Shown here piece by piece: positions 8,101 through 17,272 of a DNA stretch of 64,000 nucleotides. Position 1 is the first letter of the stretch. Each line of letters opens with the position of its first letter. The position numbers and the translations under genes are program-made. The stretch spans positions 124,001 to 188,000 of the forward strand of contig CAWGKE010000021.1 of assembly GCA_963823075.1 (NCBI GenBank), read 5' to 3'. This stretch comes from UBA4732 sp963823075 (GTDB taxonomy: Bacteria; Planctomycetota; Planctomycetia; Gemmatales; Gemmataceae). Below the pieces are notes generated by a model, which saw only the letters and a list, made by a program, of their open reading frames with translations, searched no databases and was not told where the DNA came from.

Positions 8101-11010
8101 CTAATGGATTTCTTCCACGTCCAGCCAGTTCGGCCCCGCCGCCAGGTCCACCTTCAGCGGCGTTCGCAGGCCCAGCTCCTTCTCCAGCGGCGCTGTCATC
8201 TCCTCCCGCACCAGAGCGGCCAGCGGTTTCAGCTCGTCCGGCGGCGCCTCGAAGACCAGTTCGTCGTGAATCTGCAACAGCATCCGCGACCGCTGTTTTT
8301 CGCGCCTCAGCCGATGGTGGAGGTGCAGCATCGCCAGCTTGATGAGGTCGGCCGCCGACCCCTGGATCTCCATGTTGATCGCCTCGCGCTCGGGCTGGTT
8401 GCGCTGCGGATACGTCGAATGCGGCCGCACCCCCTCGATCCGCCGCCGGCGGCCCAGGATCGTCGAAACGTAGCCGGTCTTGCGGCATTCCTTCAGGAGA
8501 CGAGCCTGATATTCCAGCACCTTCGGGTACCGCGCGAAGTAGGCGTCGATGAAGCGGTTGGCCTCCTCGCGCGGGATGTGCAGCCGCTCGGCCAGGCCGT
8601 GGCCGCTCATGCCGTAGATCACGCCGAAGTTGACCGTCTTGGCCATGCGGCGCATCTCGGCCGTCACTTGCCCTTCTTCGACCCCGAATATCTGCGACGC
8701 CACCGCCGCGTGAATGTCGCGGTCCTCGGCGAAGGCCCTTTGCAGCACCTCGTCGCCGGTGAAGTGGGCCAGGAGGCGCAATTCGATCTGCGAATAGTCG
8801 GCTGTCAGCAGCGCCCAGCCCTCGGCCGGCAGGAACGCCTGGCGGATTTCCTTGCCCTGGTCCCGCCGCACCGGAATGTTCTGCAAGTTCGGATCGCTGG
8901 ACGAGAGCCGGCCCGTCGCCGCCACCGTCTGGTTGAACGAGGCGTGGATGCGGCCCGTGTCCGGGTTGACCATCTCCGGCAGGGCGTCCACGTAGGTGCT
9001 CTTGAGCTTGGCGATCTGCCGCTGCTCCAGGATCTTCCGCGGCAGCTGGCTGCCCGGAACGTCCAGCGCCGCCAGCTTCTCCAGCGATTCCTGATCGGTG
9101 CTGGGGGCGCCGGTCACGCCCGTCTTGCCCTGCACCGGCAATTTCAGCTCCTCAAAGAGGATTTTCCGCAGCTGCGGCAGCGAGCCGATGTTGAAGGGCC
9201 GCCCGGCCAGTTCGTAGATCTCTTTCTCGATCTTCTCCAGCTGTCGGGCCATGTCCGCGCTCAGCCGCCGCAAGAGCGGCACGTCGAGGCGGATGCCGTT
9301 GTACTCCAGCTCGGCCAGCACCTCAATGAGGGGGACTTCCACCTCGTCGTAGAGCGTGCGGAGCGGCGGCCCGTCCAGCTCCGATTCCAGGTGCAGGGCC
9401 AGGCGCCAGGCCGCGTCGGCGTCCTCGCCGGAATAGGTCGCCACGCGCTCGACGGGAACCTGATCCATGCGCAGCTGCGGCTGTTTCTTGCTCTTCTTGC
9501 CGATCAAATCCTCGATGGGGATCACCGGGTGATTCAAATACCGACGTGCGAGTTCCTCAAGATTATGACTTCGTTCGCCGGAACGCAAGAGATAATCCGC
9601 CACCATCGGGTCGCCGGACACGCCCCGCACCTCAACGCCCTTGCCGCGCAGCACCAACAGGTCGTACTTGATGTTCTGGTTGAGCTTGGCAATTTTCGGA
9701 TCTTCCAAGATCGGTTTCAGCCGATCCAGCGTCGCGTCCGGGTCGAGCAGCGGCGAACCTTCCGGCCCGCGCACCGCCACATACCACGCCTCGCCCGGTT
9801 CCCAGCTGAACGCCAGGCCGACGATCGCCGCTTGCAGCGGGCTGAGGCTCGTCGTCTCCAGGTCGAAGGCGAAGCGTTCTTGCCTGACCAAATGGCGATG
9901 GAATTTGTCGAACTTCTCCTCGGTATCGACGAGGTGGTAGTCCTGGAACCACGGCACGGCCACCGTCGGCGTCGGAGCCGCGACCGTAAGGGAGCGGTCT
10001 TCATCCCGCTCCCTTACGGTCGCGGCTCCGACGGTCGCGGCCCCGACATTGGCGCCGAACGGGAACGCCGCCTCGTCGTCAGGGAACAGCGTCGCCTGGA
10101 CCGGCCCGGCCGATTTCGTTGTGGCAGGGTCTCCAGACCATGCCACAACGTCGCGGACCTCATTCGCCAGCGTCCGCAGGCCCAGCTCGCGGCACAAGTC
10201 CAGCATCTTCGGCGCGTCGATGTCGCGCAGCTTCCAGGCGTCCCAGTCCTGCGCGACCGGCACGTCGTCGGCCAGGCGCACCAGCCGCCGGCTCAGGTCC
10301 ACGACGCCCTTCGCCGCCTTGAGGTTCTCCTGCCGCTTGGCGCCGGCCACCTTATCGACGTTGGCCAGCAGGTTGTCGAGCGTGCCGAATTCCTGCAAGA
10401 GCTTGGCCGCCGTCTTGACGCCGACGCCGGGCACGCCCGGCACGTTGTCCACCGCGTCGCCGACCAGGGACTGAAGGTCCACCACCTGCTCGGGCGTCAC
10501 GCCCCAGTCGGCCAGCAACTCGGCCCGGCCGAACTCCTGATGCTTGCGCAGGTTGTAGAGACGAATGTGGTCGTCGATGAGCTGGCGGCAGTCCTTATCG
10601 CTGGTGCAGAGATAAACGTCGAGGCCGCGCTTCGAGGCCGCCCGCGCCAGGGTGGCCAGCACGTCGTCGGCCTCGTATCTCGGATGGCTGACGACGGGGA
10701 TGTTCAGCGCCGCGACGGCCCGCTCGATGAGCGGCAGCTGGGAGACAAGGTCGTCGGGAACGGGGTCGCGGTGGGCCTTGTAATCCGGGTAAAGGTCGCT
10801 GCGGAACGTCGGCTCCGGCCGGTCGAAGGCGCAGACGAGGTAGTCCGGCTTCTTGCGGCGGAGGAACATCAGGTCGCGGACGAAGCCGAAGACGGCGTTG
10901 GTCGGCCGGCCGGTCGGGCTGGTCATGCCGGGAATGGCGTGGAAGACCTGGAAGATGAGCGAATGCGCATCGACCAGATAGATCGTACCAGACTTGGGAC
11001 CGGAGGGCAT
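8101..11010 (-). CDS. polA: DNA polymerase I
   Basis: 969 aa, three-domain PolA. The 5'-3' exonuclease domain (residues 1-~310) starts IYLVDAHSLIFQ and has YEADDVLATLA and DAVDNVPGVPGVG. The proofreading domain keeps its acidic residues: FDLETTSLSP (ExoI), NIKYDLLVL (ExoII) and YSGEDADAAW (ExoIII). The polymerase domain shows motif A LTADYSQIELR, motif B RRMAKTVNFGVIYG and motif C IHDELVF. Between the first two domains a palindromic element is read through in frame (9971-10032). The start MPSGPKSGTIYLVD at 11010 was preferred because the 53 upstream codons are not PolA-like. Confidence 0.97.
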   Translation of the reverse strand: MPSGPKSGTIYLVDAHSLIFQVFHAIPGMTSPTGRPTNAVFGFVRDLMFLRRKKPDYLVCAFDRPEPTFRSDLYPDYKAHRDPVPDDLVSQLPLIERAVAALNIPVVSHPRYEADDVLATLARAASKRGLDVYLCTSDKDCRQLIDDHIRLYNLRKHQEFGRAELLADWGVTPEQVVDLQSLVGDAVDNVPGVPGVGVKTAAKLLQEFGTLDNLLANVDKVAGAKRQENLKAAKGVVDLSRRLVRLADDVPVAQDWDAWKLRDIDAPKMLDLCRELGLRTLANEVRDVVAWSGDPATTKSAGPVQATLFPDDEAAFPFGANVGAATVGAATVRERDEDRSLTVAAPTPTVAVPWFQDYHLVDTEEKFDKFHRHLVRQERFAFDLETTSLSPLQAAIVGLAFSWEPGEAWYVAVRGPEGSPLLDPDATLDRLKPILEDPKIAKLNQNIKYDLLVLRGKGVEVRGVSGDPMVADYLLRSGERSHNLEELARRYLNHPVIPIEDLIGKKSKKQPQLRMDQVPVERVATYSGEDADAAWRLALHLESELDGPPLRTLYDEVEVPLIEVLAELEYNGIRLDVPLLRRLSADMARQLEKIEKEIYELAGRPFNIGSLPQLRKILFEELKLPVQGKTGVTGAPSTDQESLEKLAALDVPGSQLPRKILEQRQIAKLKSTYVDALPEMVNPDTGRIHASFNQTVAATGRLSSSDPNLQNIPVRRDQGKEIRQAFLPAEGWALLTADYSQIELRLLAHFTGDEVLQRAFAEDRDIHAAVASQIFGVEEGQVTAEMRRMAKTVNFGVIYGMSGHGLAERLHIPREEANRFIDAYFARYPKVLEYQARLLKECRKTGYVSTILGRRRRIEGVRPHSTYPQRNQPEREAINMEIQGSAADLIKLAMLHLHHRLRREKQRSRMLLQIHDELVFEAPPDELKPLAALVREEMTAPLEKELGLRTPLKVDLAAGPNWLDVEEIH
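9971..10032. repeat. Palindromic element, CCGTAAGGGAGCGG family, copy 2, inside polA
   Basis: 27-bp arms (9971-9997 and 10006-10032) around an 8-nt loop TCTTCATC. The core CCGTAAGGGAGCGG is identical to copies 1 and 3. It sits in the linker between the 5'-3' exonuclease and proofreading domains of PolA and is translated in frame as roughly VGAATVRERDEDRSLTVAAP. The element therefore adds about 20 residues without breaking the gene. Confidence 0.85.
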
Positions 11011-11697
11011 GACGCTACATGCTTCATCAGGGGGAGCGCGGCGCATCGGCCGTGGAAAATAGAACGGAGCGCGCCGGAACCGTGCGCCGGCGGACATCGA
11101 TTCGGCCCATTCCTCGCGACCAGCGGCGGACAGTGGTTCGATCCGGGAACGGGAGGTGGTGGAGTACATCGGTTGGGGAAACTATCTACCCGGAAGTCTA
11201 TGGCCGCATGGGGGGGCCTGTCAAGAGCGATTTGGGCGAAAGCGGAAGGGAGGGTGCGCGGGGCGATTCTGGCATATTGAGGCGGGCTTATGGGTGCCAT
11301 GCTTTCGCGGCCGTCGCCGACTGCATCCGCCTTCCCGGATCGTGGGGGCCGCGAAAGCATGGGGTCGGCGACCGACATGCTTTCGCGGCCCAGCACGCTC
11401 GGGAGGACGGGACAAGCCGCCGAAGGGCCGCGAAAGCATGGCACACGGCGAAAGCGGAAGGAGGGAAGATGTGGGGGTTGATCGGGAAATGCGGGCGCCG
11501 GCCGCCGGCCTCGCGCCGTTACAATCCGCAGCCCCTTCGCGTCGGCCCTTTCTCGCCCTGCTTGCCCCGCCAATTTGATTGACAGGCCCGCCGGATCTTT
11601 TACACTGGATAACAGAGAGCATTGTCTTCTCGCCGGCGCTCCGCCGTCCGGCGGCCCTTCTCGAAGCCTTTCACCCTCCGTCCGCGAGGTCGCAATC
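11011..11697. other. 687-bp intergenic region with four alternating 15-bp repeats
   Basis: Between divergent polA and the coiled-coil membrane protein gene. CATGCTTTCGCGGCC occurs at 11298-11312 and 11376-11390, and its exact complement at 11347-11361 and 11426-11440. The copies thus alternate as two back-to-back inverted pairs, each able to form a hairpin. No open frame here looks like a protein. Promoters for both flanking genes must lie here but none could be assigned. Confidence 0.7.
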
Positions 11698-13202
11698 ATG
11701 GCGCGAAAAAACGTCCGGCGCGAATCCAGCGTCGGCCTGGTCGTCACCCTGATCTTCTTCATCCTCACCAGCGTCGGCCTGGGCGTTGCGACCTATTACG
11801 GGTTCAGCCAGCAGGCCGACCTGACGGCCAAGGCGACCCAGGCCGACAACCTGGCGAAGGACGCCAAGGCCCAGGCCGACTGGTATCAGTTCCAGGCGCT
11901 CCTGGCCCGCACCTGGCTGGGCGCGACGGACGGCATGGACCAGCACACCGACCCCAACAACGACAAGTCCCAGACCTACGACCAGCTGCTGGCCGTGCTG
12001 TACGGCGAATATACGAGCGGCACGCTCGGCAAGGGCAGCAAGGGGGCCGAGCCTGCGGACAAGCCCCTGGTCGCCGACCTGATCGCCAAGGAAGAAGCCA
12101 GGAAATTCACGATCGCCAAAGAGGACAAAAACAAGGCGCTGACGATCCAGGCCGCGACGATGGCCTGGAACAAGGACACGATGCGTCCGAACATTTCGTA
12201 CGAGGACGCTTTCAAGGGGATGCAGGCGCTGGCGGACTATTACCAGAAGCAGGCGACGGACGCCGCGACGGCCAAGAACGAGGCGCTCGCCGCGGCGGCG
12301 AACAGCGACAAGGAGAAGGGCGACTTCAAGAAGGACTACGAGAAGCGGCTGGCCGACCTGACCGCGGCGAACCTGGCGGACAGGGCCAAGGCGGACCAGG
12401 ACAACGCCGACGTGCGCACCCAGCTGAAAGACGCGCTGCAAAAGGTGGCGGACGCGGGGGCGGACAAGGCGGACGCGGTCAAGAAGGAACACGCCGTCGT
12501 CCTGCGCGGGAGCAGACGATCAAGGAGATGCAGGGCCGGCTGAACGAGCTGAACGAGCGGCTCGCGCTGGCGGACCAGAAGACCCAGGATACGCCGTCGG
12601 AGGGCAAGCCGATCCCGACGGACTGGAAGATCGTTCGCATGGACCGTTCGGGCAAGCAGCCGTTCATCAACCTCGGCACGGCGGAGGGCGTCCGGCCGGG
12701 GCTGACGTTCAGCATCCACGGCCAAGGCCCCGACGGCCGGCCGCTGGCCGCCAGCAAGGGGACGCTGGAGGTGCTGAACGTGGTCGGCGACAACCTGTCG
12801 CAGGCGCAGGTGGTGAGCGTGAAGGACTCGTTCAAAGATCCGATTTTGCCGGGCGACTATCTGTACAACCCGATCTTCCGGCCGGGCGGGGAGCAGCATG
12901 TGGTGATCGCGGGTCGCATCGACATGCACGGGTCGAAGGGGGACGACCTGGAGGAGTTCGAGCGTCTGCTGAAGCGTCAGAACGTGTTGGTGGACGGTTA
13001 CATGGACCCGCAGAGCGGGGACGTCAAGGGCCGGCTGACGGTGGGGACGGACTACCTGATCCTGGGGGACGACACCGAGGTGAAGGAGGGGACGCCGGCG
13101 TCGGACAGCCTCAAGAAGCTCAAGGAGCAGGCGCGGAGCAACGGGGTGCGGATCGTGTCGGCGCGGGAGTTCCTGGAGTTGATGGGCTACCGGACGCCGT
13201 GA
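11698..13202 (+). CDS. Membrane-anchored coiled-coil protein (frameshifted)
   Basis: MARKNVRRESS is followed by one membrane segment (VGLVVTLIFFILTSVGLGVATYYG). A long Ala/Lys/Asp-rich coiled coil runs to about residue 265 (QKQATDAATAKNEAL, KKDYEKRLADL). Near 12505, in GCGCGGGAGCAG, the frame is lost. The next frame continues the coiled coil (REQTIKEMQGRLNELNERLAL) and then a globular C-terminal domain (KPFINLG-like QPFINLGTAEGVRPGLTF, GDYLYNPIF, YLILGDD). The span is 2 modulo 3, fitting one missing G; the repaired product is ~501 aa. The architecture resembles conserved planctomycete envelope proteins, but no function is assigned. Confidence 0.7.
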
Positions 13203-13218
13203 ATCGGGGCCGCGCCCA

Positions 13219-13300
13219 TCGGAGCCACGACTGTCAGAGCCGCGACCGTAAGGGAGTGGTGTTAGCGAAGACCGCTCCCTTACGGTCGCGGCTCCGATGG
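13219..13300. repeat. Palindromic element, CCGTAAGGGAGCGG family, copy 3
   Basis: Arms AGAGCCGCGACCGTAAGGGAGTGG (from ~13236) and CCGCTCCCTTACGGTCGCGGCT (to ~13293) flank a 12-nt loop; one G/T change breaks the core on the left arm. An extra GGAGCC at 13219-13227 also pairs with GGCTCCGATGG on the right. The TAA inside the core (13280-13282, other strand) is the stop codon of the dienelactone hydrolase gene, so its last residues SEPRP are repeat-encoded. Confidence 0.75.
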
Positions 13301-14047
13301 GATGTCGCCTTCCCCGAGTTTTCGCTTAAATAGATCGATTGCCATCCGATAACACGTCAGCGCCAGCGCCGGGTCGTAGCGCGGCCCCTCGTCGCGCAGG
13401 AAGGCGTGGGCGCCGTTGAACTCGTGCCAGGTAAACAGCACGCCCGCCTCAGACATCCGGGCCTGAATCAGCCGCCGCCCCTCTTCCGGCACGTGGGGGT
13501 CCTGCCGTCCCCAGACCATCATCATCTCGCCCTTGATGCCGCCCATCCGGTCGAGGGTGTCGTCGTTCGTGCCCAGCCCGAGGCTGCGCTTGTGGATGTC
13601 GGTCGCGTAGAAACAGGCGCCGGCGAGGACTTCGGGGTTCATGGAGGCGCGGAAGGCGAGATGTCCGCCGATGCAGATCCCCATCGTCCCGAGCTTCCCC
13701 GTACACGCAGAGTGGGACTCGAGGAGGCGCAGGGCCGCCCGCGCGTCGTCGTCGTAGGCGGCCGTCGATTTGGATATCTTGTCCCGGTTGCCCCGATCCG
13801 CGCCGGCAGAGTCGTAGGCCAGCACGGTCCCCGGCGTCTCCAGCTCGTGGAAGATCTCCGGCACGGCGACGACGAAGCCGTGGCCAGCCAGCAACGCCGC
13901 GGTGCGCTGGATCGGGCCGGTCTGCTGAAAGATCTCCGAGAACAGAACCAGGCCTGGATAGCGGCCTGCCGCGACCGGGCGGTAGAGGTAGGTCCGCATC
14001 ATCCCGGTCGGCGTATCCAGGTCGTGGGTTTCCGATTGGAGAATCAT
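13280..14047 (-). CDS. Dienelactone hydrolase family protein
   Basis: 255 aa alpha/beta hydrolase. The nucleophile elbow GICIGGH carries Cys in place of Ser, as in dienelactone hydrolases. The acid is in WGRQDPHVP and the His in NGAHAFLRDEG. The opening MILQSETHDLDTPTGMMRTYLYRP is the family N-terminal strand pattern. It probably hydrolyses a small lactone or ester in the cytoplasm; the substrate cannot be read from sequence. The stop codon lies inside the neighbouring palindromic element. Confidence 0.88.
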   Translation of the reverse strand: MILQSETHDLDTPTGMMRTYLYRPVAAGRYPGLVLFSEIFQQTGPIQRTAALLAGHGFVVAVPEIFHELETPGTVLAYDSAGADRGNRDKISKSTAAYDDDARAALRLLESHSACTGKLGTMGICIGGHLAFRASMNPEVLAGACFYATDIHKRSLGLGTNDDTLDRMGGIKGEMMMVWGRQDPHVPEEGRRLIQARMSEAGVLFTWHEFNGAHAFLRDEGPRYDPALALTCYRMAIDLFKRKLGEGDIPSEPRP

Positions 14048-14086
14048 AAACTCCCTCTCGGAACGCCGTCTTGTGGATGAACCAAG

Positions 14087-14158
14087 AGCCGCCTCAGGGA
14101 TTTGAACCCTGGACTTCCGCTTTACGAAAGCGGCGCTCTACCACTGAGCTAAGGCGGC
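14087..14158 (-). tRNA. tRNA-Thr (anticodon CGU)
   Basis: Cloverleaf read on the minus strand: acceptor GCCGCCT pairing with AGGCGGC, D-arm with AGCTCAGTGGTAGAGC, anticodon stem CCGCT/AGCGG around loop TTCGTAA (anticodon CGT) and T-arm CCAGGGTTCAAATCCCTG. The discriminator base is T and CCA is not encoded. 72 nt. Confidence 0.96.
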
Positions 14159-14204
14159 CGTTGCGAACGCGACGCCGGCGCGGCCGGGTCGCTCGGACAT
14201 CATC

Positions 14205-14828
14205 TTAGAATGATCGCCCCGAAGGAGCAACAGGTTTAGCGACGCAGCCGTTCGCCGTCTGTTCCAGGTGGTCCAGCGCGGCGTGGCACGCCCGGACCTG
14301 CACCCGGCGAACGAACGGGCTGGCCAGCCGCGTCAACCACAGCCCCGGCCGCGACCACGACCGCAGGCCGACCCGCACCGCCCCGCTGCCCGCGTCCTTC
14401 TCCACGAAGAACGTCTCCTCGCCCAGCTCGGGATGGCCGCGCAAGGTGCGGAACGTGAACCCCGCCTGCCATACGCCGTCGGCCGGCCCGTCGAACGAGT
14501 CCGTCACCCGTCCGCCGAAGAAAAGGTCCCATCCCGGTATGAAGTGATAACAGATCCCGTAAGTATCGCCGACCTGAAGGGGGGCGCGGGGCAGAACGCC
14601 GGAGACCAGCGCCGGCGGGAAGATTTCGTAGACCCGCACCGCCCGGGCCAGCCGTCGGTACGGCCCGTCCGGCGCCGGGTCGCCCGGCGGTTCGTGGGCC
14701 ACGATGCGCTCGTAGGAGTCGCGGCGGTCGCCCGGCCGGGGGCCGTGTTCCACGCCGGGCGAGAACGGCAGGGATTCCAGGGAGGTCAGTCGGGGTTGCT
14801 GGCCGAAACAGCGCCAGAGGATTTGCAT
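14205..14828 (-). CDS. DUF1990 (UPF0548) family protein
   Basis: 207 aa. The motifs YEIFPPALVSG, GDTYGICYHFIPGWDLFFG, WQAGFTFRTLRGHPELGEE and SRPGLWLTRLASPFVRRVQ match the DUF1990 family, whose members are START-like small proteins of unknown function. No signal peptide is evident. It ends near tRNA-Thr and lies convergent to nothing; upstream is the polytopic membrane protein gene on the same strand. Confidence 0.85.
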   Translation of the reverse strand: MQILWRCFGQQPRLTSLESLPFSPGVEHGPRPGDRRDSYERIVAHEPPGDPAPDGPYRRLARAVRVYEIFPPALVSGVLPRAPLQVGDTYGICYHFIPGWDLFFGGRVTDSFDGPADGVWQAGFTFRTLRGHPELGEETFFVEKDAGSGAVRVGLRSWSRPGLWLTRLASPFVRRVQVRACHAALDHLEQTANGCVAKPVAPSGRSF

Positions 14829-14923
14829 GGCGGCGCTCCTTTCTCCGCCGAGTCAACCGCGGGCGCGACGACGGGTTCACCGCTTCTCCTTGCGCCCTCT
14901 CCGTCAAGGCCCGCTCCGTCCCC

Positions 14924-16234
14924 TCACGCCACCCGCGCCGGTTTCCGCCGCCGGAACAGCCGCAAAAACACCCGCGTACAGCGCCGGCCGATGCGCTTCA
15001 TCCAGTCCTCGCGCGTCGGCGGCGGCTGCGCCGCCGTCAGGTTGGGCCGGAACACCAGCAGCAGCAAAAACGGCAGGTACCACAACACGTAGACGCCGCC
15101 ATTGTCGGCGCACCAGAACTGGATGCCGATCAGCACGGCCGCCGACAGCGCCAGGACATGAGCCAGGTTCTTCGGCGTCGGCCAGAACAGCGTCCCGATC
15201 ACGAACGCTGCGTAGGCGATGAACACCGGCAGGCGGTAGACCCAGTAAACGCCCTGCCAGACGCCGTGAGCGTTGGTCGGCGGCGGCAGCCACGCCAGCC
15301 AGCGGCCCAGCGCCTCGGACGAACTCCAGTCTTGCGGCAGGCCGACCGCGCACAGCACGCCGGCCGCCGCCGCCAGCGTCAGCCCGCCGGCGACCGCGAA
15401 CGTCAGGAAGAACCGCCCCGCCCCGCGCTTGCGGTAGAAGCTCAGCCACGCCGGCAGCGTCAAAACCGGCAGCAGCACGCCGCCGGCCGCCACGCCGAGG
15501 AACACGCCGGCCAGCACCGGCCGGCGGTAACAGAACACCGCCCACACCATCCACGCCATCGGCCAAACCATGTCCCAGCGGCCCAGCCCCAGCGCCGAGT
15601 TCGGCGTCAGAAGATAGGTGTAGGGCAAAAGGAGGTAAAACGTCGCCGCCGCCATGCCGGAAAGCACGTCGGCGAAGTGCTTCCAGCCGATCAGCACCAG
15701 GCCCACCGCCACCGACAGATGGCACAGAAGCGCCAGGGCGCGAGCGGCCCCGATGGGGACGGTGAACCCGACGACTTCCGCCGGCGTCTTCTCCAGCGTC
15801 TTCGGATTGACCAGCGTCTCGTCGATCGGGGAACGGGCGGAATCGCCCGCCGGATTCGGGGTGCGCGGGTTCTGCACGGCCACGGCGATGAGGCTGGCGG
15901 ACAGGGCGGCGGCCAGGCAGGCCAGACCGGACAGGTTCATGTTCGGGCCGAGGGCCGGCCGGCGGACCAGGGCCAGGTCGCCGAGGCAGCGCAGGAAGAA
16001 ATAGCCCGACGTGATGAGCAGCCAGGCGTAGCCCCAGCGGTTGTCGCCGTGCGACTCCAGCAGCAGCAAGAAGCCCGGCGCGAACAGAAAGAGCGTCAGC
16101 ACGTCCCAGTTGCGCACGCTGAGCAGGCGCGAGAATTTCACGAACAGGGCCACGGCCAGCAACCCGGAGAAGTAGAACCAGGTGGCGGCCGTGGGCAGCT
16201 GGAAGTCGAGAAAGATGGACCCGGCGCCGTTCAT
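14924..16234 (-). CDS. Polytopic membrane protein of unknown function
   Basis: 436 aa with about ten hydrophobic helices, for example TWFYFSGLLAVALFV, DVLTLFLFAPGFLLLLE, LACLAAALSASLIAVAV, AVGLVLIGWKHFADVL, FFLTFAVAGGLTLAAAAGVL and LAHVLALSAAVLIGIQFW. The C-terminus is basic and cytoplasmic-looking (RRCTRVFLRLFRRRKPARVA). The layout recalls GT-C type glycosyltransferase-like or other conserved planctomycete membrane proteins, but the catalytic acidic motif was not found. Function unknown. Confidence 0.75.
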   Translation of the reverse strand: MNGAGSIFLDFQLPTAATWFYFSGLLAVALFVKFSRLLSVRNWDVLTLFLFAPGFLLLLESHGDNRWGYAWLLITSGYFFLRCLGDLALVRRPALGPNMNLSGLACLAAALSASLIAVAVQNPRTPNPAGDSARSPIDETLVNPKTLEKTPAEVVGFTVPIGAARALALLCHLSVAVGLVLIGWKHFADVLSGMAAATFYLLLPYTYLLTPNSALGLGRWDMVWPMAWMVWAVFCYRRPVLAGVFLGVAAGGVLLPVLTLPAWLSFYRKRGAGRFFLTFAVAGGLTLAAAAGVLCAVGLPQDWSSSEALGRWLAWLPPPTNAHGVWQGVYWVYRLPVFIAYAAFVIGTLFWPTPKNLAHVLALSAAVLIGIQFWCADNGGVYVLWYLPFLLLLVFRPNLTAAQPPPTREDWMKRIGRRCTRVFLRLFRRRKPARVA

Positions 16235-16407
16235 CGGTACGGGCTCCTCGCCCGGTCGTGCAAGTCTATCCGCGAATTATAACGACCGGCGCGGCGCCGT
16301 CCCACCGAAAGCCGCGCGACGGCGCGATTTTTCCGGGCAGGCCGCGGCGCTCGCCGCGTGGTAAAATATCGCTGGGCACGTCCACTGTCCCGGCCAGGAG
16401 CCTGAAC

Positions 16408-16758
16408 ATGAGCCGCACGCCGCATTTGTCGGATACGGGGACCACGACCAAACCCAGGGAGCGTGAAGACATTCACACGCGCCGGGTGCCGCCGTATCAC
16501 GTCATCCTGCTGAACGACGACCACCACTCGATGCAATTCGTGGTCGAGGTGCTGTGCAAGGCGCTGGGCTGCAACGCCGAGCGGGCCGTGGAATACATGT
16601 TCGAGGCGCACACCTCCGGCCGGGCCGTCGTCTGGACGGGGCCGAGGGAGGTGGCCGAGCTGAAGGCCGACCAGATCCAGACCTTCCACGAGGTGCGCGA
16701 CTCCGACGGCAAATCGCTCGGCCCGGTCGGCTGCGAGATCGAGCCGGCGCCGGGCTGA
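16408..16758 (+). CDS. clpS: ATP-dependent Clp protease adaptor ClpS
   Basis: 116 aa. ClpS delivers N-degron substrates to ClpAP. The core is intact: PPYHVILLNDDHHSMQFVVEVL (here in two parts, PPYHVILLNDD and HHSMQFVVEVL), then AVEYMFEAHTSGRAVVWTG and the LGPVGCEIEPAPG end. An AGGAG sits 7 nt before the ATG at 16408; a longer frame upstream is not ClpS-like. The convergent gene 4 nt away is a small M41-type peptidase, so two proteolysis genes meet tail to tail. Confidence 0.93.
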   Translation: MSRTPHLSDTGTTTKPREREDIHTRRVPPYHVILLNDDHHSMQFVVEVLCKALGCNAERAVEYMFEAHTSGRAVVWTGPREVAELKADQIQTFHEVRDSDGKSLGPVGCEIEPAPG

Positions 16759-16762
16759 CGCC

Positions 16763-17236
16763 TCAGCGGTCTTTGCGCAGGCTCTGCTCGTACAGGTGTC
16801 GGGCCGTCCGGCCGCTGATCTCGCCCCGGCGCAGCAACTCCGCCGCCAGCCGTTCGACCGCCCGCCAGTTCTCCTCCCGCGCGAGGAGGTGTTCCGCCTT
16901 GGCCAGCAGCCGGCGCAGGAGTCGATTGGCCTGGCGGGCGCCGCCCGCGCGTTGCAGGGCCAGCGCCTCGGCATACACCTGGTCCCTTGCCGCTGCGTTC
17001 CAAGCGTATTCGCCCGTGCGCCGCGCCTCGGCGGCCGCGCCGGCCAGGGCGATCAGGGCCTCGCGCTCCAGCCAGTCCTCGGACGGCCGGAACACCGCCT
17101 TGCCGAAGGCGCACGTCCCCAGGAACTCGCGGCCGGGTCGGACGGAGACGTGCGCCACCGGCCGGCCCAGCGCCAGGGCCATCACGGCGTGGCCCGCCTC
17201 GTGGTAGGCGGTGGCTTCGTCGGCGGGCTGGTCCAC
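16763..17236 (-). CDS. Small M41 (FtsH-type) zinc peptidase domain protein
   Basis: 157 aa, GTG start. It contains only the M41 peptidase domain: the zinc motif AYHEAGHAVMAL near residue 12, followed by the helical part with LAGAAAEAR and, further on, HLLAREENWRAVERLAAELLRRGEI, typical of the FtsH C-terminal helices. The AAA ATPase and membrane parts of FtsH are absent. It may be a stand-alone peptidase or a regulator. It is convergent with clpS and lies 36 nt downstream of the toxin-like gene. Confidence 0.8.
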   Translation of the reverse strand: MDQPADEATAYHEAGHAVMALALGRPVAHVSVRPGREFLGTCAFGKAVFRPSEDWLEREALIALAGAAAEARRTGEYAWNAAARDQVYAEALALQRAGGARQANRLLRRLLAKAEHLLAREENWRAVERLAAELLRRGEISGRTARHLYEQSLRKDR

Positions 17237-17272
17237 GGGGGCGTTGACCTCGCAAGAATTGGCCGGGGAGGG

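Noticed and set aside
8065..11280. 1071-codon open frame on the plus strand opposite polA
   Set aside because: It is the antisense frame of a clear PolA coding sequence; its composition is Arg/Gln/Leu-rich without any family motif, as expected for shadow frames in high-GC DNA.
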